Origin: Dyella sp. GSA-30
GTDB lineage: Bacteria > Pseudomonadota > Gammaproteobacteria > Xanthomonadales > Rhodanobacteraceae
Assembly: GCF_027924605.1 (NCBI RefSeq)
Contig: NZ_AP027042.1
Location: 4,317,524-4,381,523, forward strand
Direction of reading: 5' to 3'
DNA: 64,000 nt
Position numbers and translations under genes: made by a program. This document shows, piece by piece, positions 52,993 through 62,208 of the stretch. Below the pieces are notes generated by a model. That model had not been told where the DNA came from and searched no databases. It saw only the letters and a list, made by a program, of their open reading frames with translations. Position 1 is the first letter of the stretch. The number at the start of each line of letters is the position of its first letter.

Positions 52993-53277
52993 CTAAGTCA
53001 GGTTGTGTACTTGCTCCAACCACAGAGATTCAAAGGCCTCCGGCTCCATGAGCTTCGCGGTGAACTCCCCATCACTATTTATCTCGTCGATGGGTGGAAC
53101 CGGTTCGATGCCCAAGTCAGTGCCACGCGAGGCCCACTCTTTGCAGGCCAGCCCAACACGGCCATCACTATAAAACTCCATCTTCCGAAGCTCCCAGCGG
53201 CTTTCGTCGAGCTCGGATACAAGACGCACTGGATAAGCCGGGTCAGTGTGGTGCCAAATCACATCGATATAGAACAC
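52993..53277 (-). CDS. DUF6881-like protein, possible immunity
   Basis: 94 residues, GTG start. The pattern (FYIDVIWHHTDPAYPVRLVS, ELDESRWELRKMEFYSDGRV, GTDLGIEPVPPIDEINSDGE, FESLWLEQ) is that of DUF6881, a short alpha/beta domain with an acidic C-terminal half, frequent near polymorphic toxins. Role in immunity is inferred from this context. A terminator lies 26 bases upstream. Confidence 0.65.
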   Translation of the reverse strand: MFYIDVIWHHTDPAYPVRLVSELDESRWELRKMEFYSDGRVGLACKEWASRGTDLGIEPVPPIDEINSDGEFTAKLMEPEAFESLWLEQVHNLT

Positions 53278-53302
53278 ACATCCCCCTGTTTTCTTCAGCC
53301 AA

Positions 53303-53330
53303 CAAAAAGCCCCGAAAAATCAGGGCTTTT
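53303..53330. terminator. bidirectional terminator
   Basis: AAAAGCCCCGAAAAATCAGGGCTTTT: stem of eight pairs with A-tract on the left and T-run on the right. In xanthomonads such a hairpin commonly precedes a tRNA-Ser end, consistent with the next feature. Confidence 0.7.
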
Positions 53331-53339
53331 AAGTTACTA

Positions 53340-53351
53340 GCGGAGAGAGTG
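53340..53351. other. candidate attachment repeat, left copy
   Basis: GCGGAGAGAGTG, followed by GGATACCG. It reads as the 3' end of a tRNA-Ser gene on the minus strand (complement CACTCTCTCCGC). Only this edge remains, and no complete tRNA is present. The same 12 bases recur at 55131. Confidence 0.45.
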
Positions 53352-53609
53352 GGATACCGTACGGTTCTCTCCCCTACCCCGTAAATCAAAGCCCTCCAGG
53401 TGGCGACCGCCCGCGGTTGAGTGTCCAGGGGAAGTGTTTATGCGAACGTAGCAAAGCTGGGTCTCAGAAAACAATATAGTCAGTCTTCTATAAAGTTAAA
53501 TGTCCATTGCGCGCCCCATTATGAGCGCCTAAAAAAGGAGTTGCAGCAAGATATGGCGTTCCGCTCCAATCGTGAGTTAACTTAGGCCATCCAACATGGG
53601 GATGGCAGG
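53352..53609. other. leader of the nuclease gene
   Basis: About 258 bases with a second hairpin arm TTCTCTCCCC (near 53366-53374) facing the att repeat and an AT-rich region near 53480-53550 suited to a promoter. No small gene supported. Confidence 0.3.
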
Positions 53610-55058
53610 ATGCTCGTTTCAAAATTCTTCAAGCTTGGCCGCCATCAGGCGACTCTCGACTTCCTTGATGTGCACATCGACAAGGACCTACCTGTCTTTG
53701 TCGACCCTTCCGCCCTTCGCACATTACGCTCCGAATGGGGCCACCACTGTGTTTCGCTGCTCCAGACTTACTTCGAGACCGTGCTTGCCGCCATGAGACG
53801 CGGAGACCATGTAACAGCTAAAGCCTTACTGGCGTGCCTTAGTGAACGAAACGAATTCCATCTGGGATTTTCCAAGCGAAAGTCACGAGGCCATGCATTG
53901 GGCCCTATCTCCGCCGAGCGTATTTGGAAGTCGCTGATTTCGAGCAAAGCCGCGTCTTCCGGCCTCCTAGAAGACCTCGAAGATACCGTGCTATTCGTAG
54001 AAGGTGTTGGCCCAGATATGCTGTCCGATGCCGTATGCAATATCATCCGCGGCCCGCTTATCAAATACACCCAGCAAGCGTGCAACTATTATGGCATCCC
54101 GCTCACTCCGGGCTTAGATTCTGGCCCAGTATGGAACCCCCAAGCTGAAAAGTGGGAAACCAGCCTCATCGAATTACCTCTCACCAAAACCGGGCCCATC
54201 ATCTTGGTCCCAAAGGTGATTGTTCGCGTATCCCAAACGTATGGTGCTGATGAGTATTACCGACATTTTCTAATGCCAGTGCTTCAGCAGCATCATAAGG
54301 ACATAAATTCGCAATTTGTCCATGTACTCCGATCAAAGAAAAACAAGGGAAAGAAAAAGGTCTATAAAAAAGACCTATATGAGGCTTACGGTGCAGACAA
54401 ATTAGCCGCAGCCAAGCTAACAGCGGAACATCCTGGCGCTCTCGCCAATTACCGCGAGACCAAAAAACTCAGCACTACGCAGCCACTTGACCATGTTGCG
54501 CTGTCAAAGCTAGAGAACACCGCGCCACCAGATTTGGGGGCGCTCATTGACGGCGTGAAAGCCGTGAAACCGGGCAAAGAGATGGCTCATGACTATGAGG
54601 TAGCCATCGAAAAATTGCTATCGGCTGTGCTGTATCCATCCCTGGCTTCGCCAGTCAAGCAGGATAAAATTCATGACGGCCGAAAAAGAATAGACATTAC
54701 ATATATTAATGAAGCAAAGCACGGCTTTTTCGACTGGCTCGCTCGGAATTACCCTGCGTCACACGTCTTCTTTGAGTGTAAAAACTACGGAAAGGAAGTT
54801 GGCAATCCGGAGTTGGACCAATTGTCAGGAAGGTTCTCCCCATCCCGAGGACAAGTAGGCATCCTTGTCGTCCGCTCGCTCGAAAACCGGACGTTGTTCT
54901 TGAAACGCTGCAAGGACACAGCGAACGACCACCGCGGTTTTATCTTAGTGCTCGAAGACTCGGACCTGCCGCGCCTTGTAGCAGACCGAGGGAACATACT
55001 GGCTGATGGAATGGGGGACAATCTGCTCTATCAACAGTTCAAGCAACTGATCTACTAG
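53610..55058 (+). CDS. PD-(D/E)XK nuclease, candidate single-gene defence system
   Basis: 482 residues. C-terminal nuclease core: E334 in YEVAIEKLL, D362 in RKRIDITY, and E389-x-K391 in HVFFECKNYG, then LDQLSGRFSPSRGQVGILVV. All catalytic positions are kept (compare restriction endonuclease and archaeal Holliday resolvase folds). Residues 1-330 are helical with no recognised family; a Lys-rich loop (RSKKNKGKKKVYKKD) near 242-255 may contact DNA. The gene stands alone between two tRNA-end-like repeats, as a cargo would. Confidence 0.7.
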   Translation: MLVSKFFKLGRHQATLDFLDVHIDKDLPVFVDPSALRTLRSEWGHHCVSLLQTYFETVLAAMRRGDHVTAKALLACLSERNEFHLGFSKRKSRGHALGPISAERIWKSLISSKAASSGLLEDLEDTVLFVEGVGPDMLSDAVCNIIRGPLIKYTQQACNYYGIPLTPGLDSGPVWNPQAEKWETSLIELPLTKTGPIILVPKVIVRVSQTYGADEYYRHFLMPVLQQHHKDINSQFVHVLRSKKNKGKKKVYKKDLYEAYGADKLAAAKLTAEHPGALANYRETKKLSTTQPLDHVALSKLENTAPPDLGALIDGVKAVKPGKEMAHDYEVAIEKLLSAVLYPSLASPVKQDKIHDGRKRIDITYINEAKHGFFDWLARNYPASHVFFECKNYGKEVGNPELDQLSGRFSPSRGQVGILVVRSLENRTLFLKRCKDTANDHRGFILVLEDSDLPRLVADRGNILADGMGDNLLYQQFKQLIY

Positions 55059-55130
55059 AGAGATTACGGTGCAAAAAAGCAAAAAAGGGTCAGAGACATT
55101 TACAGCCTCGACCCCGTTCCTTCCTTAATG

Positions 55131-55142
55131 GCGGAGAGAGTG
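55131..55142. other. candidate attachment repeat, right copy
   Basis: TGGCGGAGAGAGTG with the CCA-derived TGG retained (tRNA-Ser 3' end, minus strand), 1791 bases right of the left copy. It lies between the nuclease and the integrase gene, so it can also be the attachment site of the integrase at 55319. Confidence 0.5.
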
Positions 55143-55318
55143 ACCGCCTACAAAATCCACAACAAGTATCAAGGTGATCCAGAGAATGTTGCGTGTAACC
55201 CATTAATCTAGCCATTTTTTGGATATTTAGCTCAACGATCCTCAACAACCACTAACCGCATCCAAGCCCTAATGGCATACTGGTTGGTATACCATCATCC
55301 CATCCGGAGCCCATAATC

Positions 55319-56536
55319 ATGGCCCTGCTTACCGACACCAAGGCGCGCAGTGTCAAACCGGGAGGCGCACCGCTTGCACATGGCGGCGTTACCGGGTTGG
55401 CACTCCACCCCTCCCCCAGCACCAAAGGGCAAGGCAAGTGGGTTCTCCGCTATGTCAGCCCCGTCACCAAGAAGCGTCGCAATGCCGGGCTAGGCAGCTA
55501 CCCCGACGTCAGCCTTGCTGAAGTGGCACGTCAAGCCCGCTTCATGCGCGAACAGATCGCTCACGGGAAAGACCCTTTGGAGATCAAAGCCAACGAGAGC
55601 GCCAAACCCCGTATCCCTTCGCTGGACGAGGCAGCCAAGACCCTGCACAAGGAACTGGCGCCTGGCTGGAAGAACTCCAAGCATGCCAAGCAGTGGATCA
55701 ATACCCTCACGGAGTACGCCTTCCCGTTGATCGGCTCGATCCCCCTCGATCAGATCCAGCCCCGCCATATCGCTGACGTACTTCGACCCATCTGGCTGGA
55801 AAAGGCCGAGACGGCGGGACGAGTCAAGCAGCGGCTGCATGCCGTCATGGCTTGGGGTTGGGCACACGGTTTCTGCCTCTCCAATCCGGTTGATGTAGTG
55901 GGCCATCTCTTGCCAATCCAGCCAGGAAAGACGGCCCGCACTCAGCATCAACCAGCAATGCCCTGGGTGCTGATCCCAACCTTCATGGCCGAGCACTTGT
56001 CGCCGAGCTTCGATGTGTCTCGACAGGTGCTGGCCTTCCTTATACTGACTGCAGCTCGGTCGGGTGAGGTGCGGCACATGACCTGGAGCGAGGTGGACTT
56101 TAAAACCAAGCTCTGGACGGTCCCGGCTGAGCGAATGAAAGCCAGGCAAATCCATCGTGTGCCGCTATCCAAGCAAGCCGTGGCGCTTCTCAGGCATCAG
56201 GAAGGTCAACACAAAACACTGGTGTTCCCCTCGGTGCGGGATCGCACTCCGCTATCGGACATGACTTTGACTGCCTTGTTGCGGCGCGAGGAGGCGGTCA
56301 GTGATGTCCCCGGGCGGAAGGCGACAGCACATGGCTTTCGATCCAGCTTCCGCGACTGGTGCAGCGAGAAGGGCTACGCGCGGGATCTGGCCGAAAGGTC
56401 ACTGGCGCACGCGGTGCAGAACAAAGTGGAGGCGGCCTACCATCGCACTGACCTGCTTGAGCAAAGGCGCCCCATGATGCAGGCATGGGCTGACTTCATT
56501 GCCCCCTCTACAGCTGCCCCGATTAACTTGAAATAG
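55319..56536 (+). CDS. P4-type tyrosine integrase
   Basis: 405 residues. An N-terminal DUF4102-type arm-binding domain (LTDTKARSVKPGG, GKWVLRYVSPVTKKRRNAGL), central SAM-like domain and the catalytic domain with R in AARSGEVRHM, HGFRSSFRDW, H in SLAHAV and Y in AAYHRTDLLE. Its upstream neighbour is a tRNA-end-like repeat, as usual for integration at tRNA genes. The downstream genes (56709-60373) are its probable cargo. The last ~67 codons recur as a separate remnant at 60422. Confidence 0.9.
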   Translation: MALLTDTKARSVKPGGAPLAHGGVTGLALHPSPSTKGQGKWVLRYVSPVTKKRRNAGLGSYPDVSLAEVARQARFMREQIAHGKDPLEIKANESAKPRIPSLDEAAKTLHKELAPGWKNSKHAKQWINTLTEYAFPLIGSIPLDQIQPRHIADVLRPIWLEKAETAGRVKQRLHAVMAWGWAHGFCLSNPVDVVGHLLPIQPGKTARTQHQPAMPWVLIPTFMAEHLSPSFDVSRQVLAFLILTAARSGEVRHMTWSEVDFKTKLWTVPAERMKARQIHRVPLSKQAVALLRHQEGQHKTLVFPSVRDRTPLSDMTLTALLRREEAVSDVPGRKATAHGFRSSFRDWCSEKGYARDLAERSLAHAVQNKVEAAYHRTDLLEQRRPMMQAWADFIAPSTAAPINLK

Positions 56537-56708
56537 CTCAATTGCGGGTTTACGCCATCCGCTAGCTGCTTAGCCCCTCCTTGGCCCGCTCGACCCCTCT
56601 CTAAAGTTTTATCTCGTGCTACCGTAAATACTTAAGGAAATATTTAGTACGCCCCGCCATTACGTGATCATTAGCCAGCGGGGCAAGGAAGGGCATGGAG
56701 GTAGACTG

Positions 56709-57872
56709 TTGAACGCAACAATGGTCCAGGTAACCAGAAGGACGAAACACGCCGCGCCCGGCCCCTATCTTGGGTTCGGCCTGCAAACAGTTCGCCTCTG
56801 CTATCACCTCATCACCGCACCTGGCGATGCCTCCGTTTCGGTTGAGTACGAAGACGATGTCTCCGTCCATTACGCCGACGGCTCAGTCCTACTGGAGCAG
56901 ACCAAGAGCGCACTGAATAGCGAGCCCCTTGCCAATCAGGCTGTTGACCTATGGAAAACGCTTGCCAATTGGACCACCTGGGATCCACATCCGCCCACCA
57001 GGGCAACCGCCATCGACTACCACCTATACGTTACCCCGGTGAAGTCGGGAGAGCTTGTGGTGCGCATGTCGAAAGCGGCAACCACCGACACAGCGAAAGA
57101 GATACTTAAAGAGATCGCTGGGCTACGTACATCCAGTACAAAGCCTCCGGTCTGGCAACAGCATCTTCGCCTCTTCCTTTCAGCCCCACCCAAGACGCAA
57201 GAATACCTGGTGTCACACTTCTCCGTGACCAGCGCGGATGCCGACCCTCTAACCCCCATCCGGGAACGCCTTGCACCGTTTGTCGGAAGTGACCTACTCG
57301 AAGAAGTGTGCAGACAGATCATCGGCTACGCCAAAACCGAATCCGACACCCTGCTCCGCCGAGGATTGCCAGGGACCGTTAAGGTAGAATCCTTCCGCCA
57401 CTATTTGCAGGGATTTTTACGCAAACTCCAATCCCCGGCGCTGTTTTCCATTGCTCCGAAACCAACACCTCTCGCAATCCAACACGAACTGCAAGAGGCG
57501 CCCGTCTTCGTTCGCCAACTGGGCCTGATACAAGCCTCGGATCAGCAACTACTGGCATCAGTATCCGACTACCTTCAGACCATCGCTGACAAAGTACTTT
57601 GGGCCGCAGACGGAAAGATATTTCCTGAAACTCTGGAGCGCTGGGAACAGGATCTTCTTGGGTTACATCAAAGCGTACAAACTGACGTAACGCTCTCCCA
57701 TCCACAACTAGAAGCACAAGATGCAGGCAAGCTTGTCTACGTCAGGTGCCGCCAACTGCAGGCAAGCATCGATACGCACGTGGCGACGCCTTGGTTTATC
57801 CACGGAAGCCTACACGAGCTGGCAAATGACCGACGCCTCGGCTGGCACCCCGACTATATCGAGCTTCTTTAA
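56709..57872 (+). CDS. ABC-three-component system nuclease (Cap4/DUF4297-like)
   Basis: A TTG start at 56709 lies six bases after GGAGGT; ATG 56721 is the next option. About 387 residues. N-terminal PD-(D/E)XK of the DUF4297/Cap4 type: a helix with GLQTVRLCYHLI, then VEYEDDVSVHYADGSVLLEQTKS, giving the D and QxK strand. The C-terminal ~250 residues are helical. It is the first gene of an operon with a middle-component protein and a DUF3732 ATPase, which together form an ABC-3C conflict system. DNA cleavage on activation is inferred from family. Confidence 0.75.
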   Translation: MNATMVQVTRRTKHAAPGPYLGFGLQTVRLCYHLITAPGDASVSVEYEDDVSVHYADGSVLLEQTKSALNSEPLANQAVDLWKTLANWTTWDPHPPTRATAIDYHLYVTPVKSGELVVRMSKAATTDTAKEILKEIAGLRTSSTKPPVWQQHLRLFLSAPPKTQEYLVSHFSVTSADADPLTPIRERLAPFVGSDLLEEVCRQIIGYAKTESDTLLRRGLPGTVKVESFRHYLQGFLRKLQSPALFSIAPKPTPLAIQHELQEAPVFVRQLGLIQASDQQLLASVSDYLQTIADKVLWAADGKIFPETLERWEQDLLGLHQSVQTDVTLSHPQLEAQDAGKLVYVRCRQLQASIDTHVATPWFIHGSLHELANDRRLGWHPDYIELL

Positions 57873-57886
57873 TTCGGGCCACGGAC

Positions 57887-58405
57887 ATGGATCAGACCGA
57901 ACACACGCACGTAACCCCACCCCCCTATTCGCTGTCTATTGTGGAGGTTGTGCAAAATCCTGGACTCGGCGCGACCCTTATTTGGTCAGCGACCAGCGGA
58001 CACTACACAGAGGTCGCTGCCGCGTTTCCATTGCATTTGGCGTTTCTCGTCCTTCCGATGGTGCTGCACTTCAAAACGCGGAGCATCATTTCAGATACAT
58101 ATAAGAGCTCGGGGCTCGCCAAATTTGCCTTCAAGTTCAAGGGACATGAAGACGATCTTCTCGCAATTCACACGAGAGCCCTTCTGCTTCGCACGCTGAC
58201 GCTTGACTCACTTTCAGCGGCATTCGCATCTAACCTGCTTTCGCTGGATTACACCAACGCCTCCGTCCTACCGACGAGGGTACGCGGGCGTCCGCCCCAG
58301 ACGCAGAATATCGAAAGCATGCTCGATGCGGCAACGAAACTTGGACACTGGTTCGCACGCCTTCCCCTACGACAAATTACCAGCATGCTTCGCGTGGAGC
58401 TTTGA
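57887..58405 (+). CDS. ABC-three-component system middle component
   Basis: 172 residues: EVVQNPGLGATLIWSATSGH, YSLSIVEVV, then LHLAFLVLPMVLHFKTRSII and a helical C terminus (TLDSLSAAFASNLLSLDYTN). These are features of the middle component that bridges effector and ATPase in ABC-3C operons. It lies 14 bases after the nuclease and abuts the ATPase gene (stop and start share a base). Function beyond bridging unknown. Confidence 0.75.
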   Translation: MDQTEHTHVTPPPYSLSIVEVVQNPGLGATLIWSATSGHYTEVAAAFPLHLAFLVLPMVLHFKTRSIISDTYKSSGLAKFAFKFKGHEDDLLAIHTRALLLRTLTLDSLSAAFASNLLSLDYTNASVLPTRVRGRPPQTQNIESMLDAATKLGHWFARLPLRQITSMLRVEL

Positions 58406-60373
58406 ATGTACTTCCAGATCTTGAAGCTTGTTCTTTGGCCTCGTAAAGGTGGCGAACCAAGGGTAGTTCCATTTGAACGCAACGTTGTCAACGTTATTAG
58501 TGGCGGGTCGAAGACCGGTAAATCCGCGGTCATTCCCATCATTGATTATTGCCTTGGATCTGAGCATTGTGCGATACCGGTAGGCAAGATTCGACAAGCC
58601 TGCAATTGGTTCGGGGTCGTTGTCGATACATCAGATGGCGAGATCCTGTTCGCTCGGCGCGAGCCAGGAGACGTTCGCCGCCAAGGCGATTTCTTCGTTC
58701 TGCAGGACACAACGATATCGGTCCCCCACACCATCGCAGACAAGAGCCACTCTCGCGAAGAAGTCAAAGAGCTTCTAAACCGCCTGTCCGGACTCTCGAA
58801 CCTGAGGTTCGAAGCCGACCCGGACGTGGGGTACAAGGCCAGAGTTGGCTTCCGCGACCTAATGGCCTTTGTCTTCCAGCCCCAGAACATTGTCGCAAAT
58901 CCGGACGTACTGTTCTTCAAGGCGGACACGACGGAGCATCGCGAGCGACTCAAAACGATCCTCCCTTATGTGCTCGGAGCCGTCACGCCAAGAACCTTGG
59001 CTGCCCGCCAAGAACTTGTTCAGGTCCAACGACAACTCAAGCGATTATCCGCAGACCTCAGGAGCATCGAATCGACTGCAGACCGGTGGGCCGCAGATGG
59101 CCGAAGCTGGCTGCAGCAAGCAATCGAACTCGGTCTCGCGCGCGAGTCTAGAATTCCGGATTCTTGGCCAGAGATCCTCCATCAACTGAGAGCGATTGCA
59201 AACGTCACGCACCCATCTGTTGCGCCCACCGTCCGAGGCGCGGAATCCACGATTCGACGCATCGCAAGCCTGCGCGAGGAAGTTAGGCGTCTTTCTTCAG
59301 AAGCAACCGACCATCGACAGCGCCTCGCAGAAATTCATCAACTTACTGAAAGCTCCAACCAGTTCGGCGGTGCGCTTGAACTTCAACGTGAACGTCTCGC
59401 ACTATCCACCTGGCTCCGAGACCGGTTTGAGGAACAAGACACTCCGTTTGAACGTCGAGCAGCGGATTCCGCCTTGATTGAGCGACTCTGTAGCGCACTG
59501 GGCTCAATCGAGCTACAAGTCCGCACGCAGCCCATGGTGAGAAACACCCTCGACAAGGAAGAGATTGAACGCAAGGCCGCGCTTGGAGCTGCCCTCGAAC
59601 GATTGGCAGGAGCGAAGAAAGAGCTTGCGGTCTATGAGCGATCCACTGCCGAAGCAAAGGCCGCTGGGGACAGGCTTGCCTTTGCCGAGCGCTTCCTCGG
59701 GAAACTGGAGCAGGCCATCAGCCAATATGACGATGCCGACCATACCCAGCCATTGCGAAATGAGATCGCCGCACTGTCCGCCCGGGAAGTCGCGCTGCGA
59801 TATGAAATCGATGATCAGTCCATCAGACGTAAACTGGATCAAGCCTTAGATGAAATCGAAAGGCTAACAGGGCGGTTGGTTCCGGACCTCGATGGCGAAT
59901 GGAAGACCTCGCCAGTTCGCCTGAACATTCAAGAACTTTCGGTAGAAGTCGATCGCGAAGGTCGTAAGCACTTCCTCTGGGAAATCGGATCTGGCGCGAA
60001 CTGGCTTGCGTACCACATCGCCATTACCGTAGCACTCCAGCAGTTCTTCGCCCGCAAGCCTCATCACGAAGTACCCGGCCTTCTAGTCTATGACCAGCCG
60101 AGCCAGGTTTACTTTCCGAAGCGCGCAAGCGAGACCGATGACGACAATAGCGATGACGGCGGTGTCGACTGGCGGGATGAGGATATTGAGGCCGTTAGGG
60201 CAGTTTTCGCCCTTCTAGGCCGAGTAGTCACCGACGCTAAAGCCCCATTGCAGGTCATCGTCCTCGACCACGCAGATGGCGAAGTATGGGGTGACTTGCC
60301 GGGCGTACAGTTGTGCGATCGCTGGCGTGATGGCGAGAAGCTTGTACCCGTCGCATGGCTGGAAGAGGACTGA
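58406..60373 (+). CDS. DUF3732 ABC/SMC-like ATPase of the three-component system
   Basis: 655 residues. Walker A GGSKTGKSAV near residue 34; coiled coil over ~190-460 (LVQVQRQLKRLSADLRSIES, AKKELAVYERSTAEAKAAGD); distal ATPase half with SGANWLAYHIAITVALQQFF and the DUF3732 hallmark VYDQPSQVYFP. The C terminus reads VIVLDHADGEVWGDLPG. This is an SMC/RecN-like sensor ATPase. It probably detects foreign DNA or stalled replication and releases the nuclease. The last gene of the operon. Confidence 0.85.
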   Translation: MYFQILKLVLWPRKGGEPRVVPFERNVVNVISGGSKTGKSAVIPIIDYCLGSEHCAIPVGKIRQACNWFGVVVDTSDGEILFARREPGDVRRQGDFFVLQDTTISVPHTIADKSHSREEVKELLNRLSGLSNLRFEADPDVGYKARVGFRDLMAFVFQPQNIVANPDVLFFKADTTEHRERLKTILPYVLGAVTPRTLAARQELVQVQRQLKRLSADLRSIESTADRWAADGRSWLQQAIELGLARESRIPDSWPEILHQLRAIANVTHPSVAPTVRGAESTIRRIASLREEVRRLSSEATDHRQRLAEIHQLTESSNQFGGALELQRERLALSTWLRDRFEEQDTPFERRAADSALIERLCSALGSIELQVRTQPMVRNTLDKEEIERKAALGAALERLAGAKKELAVYERSTAEAKAAGDRLAFAERFLGKLEQAISQYDDADHTQPLRNEIAALSAREVALRYEIDDQSIRRKLDQALDEIERLTGRLVPDLDGEWKTSPVRLNIQELSVEVDREGRKHFLWEIGSGANWLAYHIAITVALQQFFARKPHHEVPGLLVYDQPSQVYFPKRASETDDDNSDDGGVDWRDEDIEAVRAVFALLGRVVTDAKAPLQVIVLDHADGEVWGDLPGVQLCDRWRDGEKLVPVAWLEED

Positions 60374-60421
60374 GGGACTACAAGACACCGAGAGTAAATA
60401 ATCGTCGCGATACCGGGACGT

Positions 60422-60622
60422 ACGGCCACTGCACATGGTTTTCGGTCCAGCTTTCGCGACTGGTGCAGCGAAAAAGGCCATCCGCGCGACTCGGCGGAAC
60501 GGTCCTTGGCCCATGCCATACAAAATAAGGTGGAGGCTGCCTACCATCGTACGGATCTGCTTGAGCAGCGACGCCCACTTATGCAGTCGTGGGCGGACTT
60601 TGTAACTTCAAACTCCGGATAG
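60422..60622 (+). pseudogene. C-terminal remnant of a second P4-type integrase
   Basis: ATAHGFRSSFRDWCSEKGHP, RSLAHAIQNKVEAAYHRTDL and LEQRRPLMQSWADFVTS parallel the integrase end at 56330-56536 but with many silent changes, so it is a different integrase, not a recent copy. H, R and Y of the active site are present but the rest is missing. It starts right after the ATPase gene, so the ABC-3C cargo is framed by two integrase 3' ends. Confidence 0.85.
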
Positions 60623-60663
60623 CTCCTGCAAGTCATGAAACTCCGAGGCTAAGAGGGACAAGC

Positions 60664-60698
60664 CCCAGTCGTGCCAGCCACCGGCTGGCACGACTGGG
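60664..60698. terminator. strong stem-loop after the integrase remnant
   Basis: Perfect 16-base arms CCCAGTCGTGCCAGCC and GGCTGGCACGACTGGG with loop ACC; T-rich sequence TTGTATTCTTC follows. It separates the ABC-3C island from the next genes. Confidence 0.75.
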
Positions 60699-60852
60699 CT
60701 TGTATTCTTCTTTATATCAGCTTCATACCTAATGACATCGCGCGATTTAATGGGCACAAACTCAAGACGCACCCGATATCGAGTAACTCCACAGTACCCG
60801 CTGATTTCAACAGGCACCGACTTAGCAACTACAGGCAGGGAGAACATTTCGT

Positions 60853-61191
60853 ATGGCGCTGAAGTCCTTTCCCACCTATGAGCAGTTCAAAGCTGTTCTG
60901 AGCCAGGGCGGTAAGGTAACGTTCGAAATTGAAGCAACAGATATCGCAGACGATAGGGGCTTCGAGACGGCGGCTAGTATCAAGCCGCATTTGGATTCAG
61001 GGTTTTCGCTTCGTCCCAACACCCTGATCCTGGCCGAGCCACGTGCCGCCGCAGAGATGTACCTCTATGGTGGCGAGTGGCTTCCCGTCGCTACAAGTGT
61101 CTATCTGAAAGATGGCTCGATTACCTATCGACGCTTATCACCAGACGTCTATGAGGCCGTGTGCGTAGTACCTCCGCCGCCTACTGAATGA
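60853..61191 (+). CDS. hypothetical small protein
   Basis: 112 residues. A beta-strand pattern (GGKVTFEIEATDIADDRGFE, PNTLILAEPRAAAEMYLYGG, WLPVATSVYLKDGSITYRRL) suggests a compact beta domain. Ribosome site GCAGGGAGA (60836-60844). No family recognised. It leads the next group, ahead of the coiled-coil/TM protein. Confidence 0.5.
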   Translation: MALKSFPTYEQFKAVLSQGGKVTFEIEATDIADDRGFETAASIKPHLDSGFSLRPNTLILAEPRAAAEMYLYGGEWLPVATSVYLKDGSITYRRLSPDVYEAVCVVPPPPTE

Positions 61192-61331
61192 CGACCCCGC
61201 TTGGCGTGATTGACCAGCCCGAGGGACATCCTTTCGCGGTGGGATGTAGGTGATGTGTGGTGACGATCGAGCGAGATGAGATCGCCAGACTCATTACTTG
61301 CTCACCCAACAGATTCATTAGAGGGAAAAGA

Positions 61332-62120
61332 ATGAGCGCCTTAGACGTAGCACGCCGAAATATAGAGGAGTTCGGAAACGAGTTGTGGGAAAAAGCTAAA
61401 CAAGCAGCATTAGCTCGTCGCAATAAAATACCGCCGCCTGCTGACGTATTGCAAAATTTCGCACAGGAGTGCGTAGGTTTCCTGCGTGAATTTGCAGACA
61501 GGTGCAGCAATCAATTTTCTTGGGCTGATGCGCGCGAACTCCCGTCTGAAGAATGGAAAAACGGCGAGGGATGGGCGGTGCACTGCGAGACGCAGATGGG
61601 TTTTCTTCATAACCGACTTGGAGATTTTATCGAGCCGTTATCCAGGGAAGTCGGTGTGTCTGTGAATAGAGAAATGCACGTTGATCAGGCTACAAAACTG
61701 CTCTCTGCTGGACACACCGAAGTTCTTCGAAAATTCAAGCTCGAACTTGCCCACAAAGTTGAAGAAAGTAAGAGTCGCTCCGAGGCTCAAGAGGCTGAGC
61801 GAAAGAAGCAAGAGACCGAACGACAGCAAAAGGCAACGGAAAGAACACAAGATCGAGCAGATAGGTGGCAAGTACCACTACTGTGTGCGGTCATCGCTGC
61901 AATGCTTACGCAAGCAGGCAACTACGCCTATTCACGCCTGACGGGTGGACGGCATCCTCAGGCTAATAATTGCCAAAGTAGTTCGCCCACGGCGTCGAGT
62001 AAACCAAGCCCCGCTCCGCAAACTTTCGGCACTCCTGTTCCCTCAATTCCTCCAAGCGCCGATCCTCCTCACGTGACACAACCCGCCCCAGCCACTCCGT
62101 CTAGTGCGCCACGGCCGTAG
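61332..62120 (+). CDS. coiled-coil protein with one membrane helix
   Basis: 262 residues from ATG 61332, with GAGGGAAAAG upstream. N-terminal helical region (VARRNIEEFGNELWEKAKQA, QNFAQECVGFLREFADRCSN), a charged coiled coil (HKVEESKSRSEAQEAERKKQ), a membrane segment (PLLCAVIAAMLTQAGNYAYS) and a Pro/Ser-rich tail. Its stop is ~90 bases before the FRG-domain gene start. It could be a membrane-anchored effector or sensor. No family recognised. Confidence 0.55.
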   Translation: MSALDVARRNIEEFGNELWEKAKQAALARRNKIPPPADVLQNFAQECVGFLREFADRCSNQFSWADARELPSEEWKNGEGWAVHCETQMGFLHNRLGDFIEPLSREVGVSVNREMHVDQATKLLSAGHTEVLRKFKLELAHKVEESKSRSEAQEAERKKQETERQQKATERTQDRADRWQVPLLCAVIAAMLTQAGNYAYSRLTGGRHPQANNCQSSSPTASSKPSPAPQTFGTPVPSIPPSADPPHVTQPAPATPSSAPRP

Positions 62121-62208
62121 CAAGAGCATCAATATTGTCGCCGCATGGGACACCCTCTTTGACCCGCCACTCCACCTTCAGCATCTTCGAAACCACGGAA
62201 CCGCAGTC

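Noticed and set aside
53340-53420. Complete tRNA-Ser gene
   Set aside because: Only the 3' end is recognisable; no cloverleaf or anticodon arm follows.
55085-55125. Further family-A hairpin copy near the integrase
   Set aside because: Shares only AAAGGGTCAGAG; no matching second arm with the family core.
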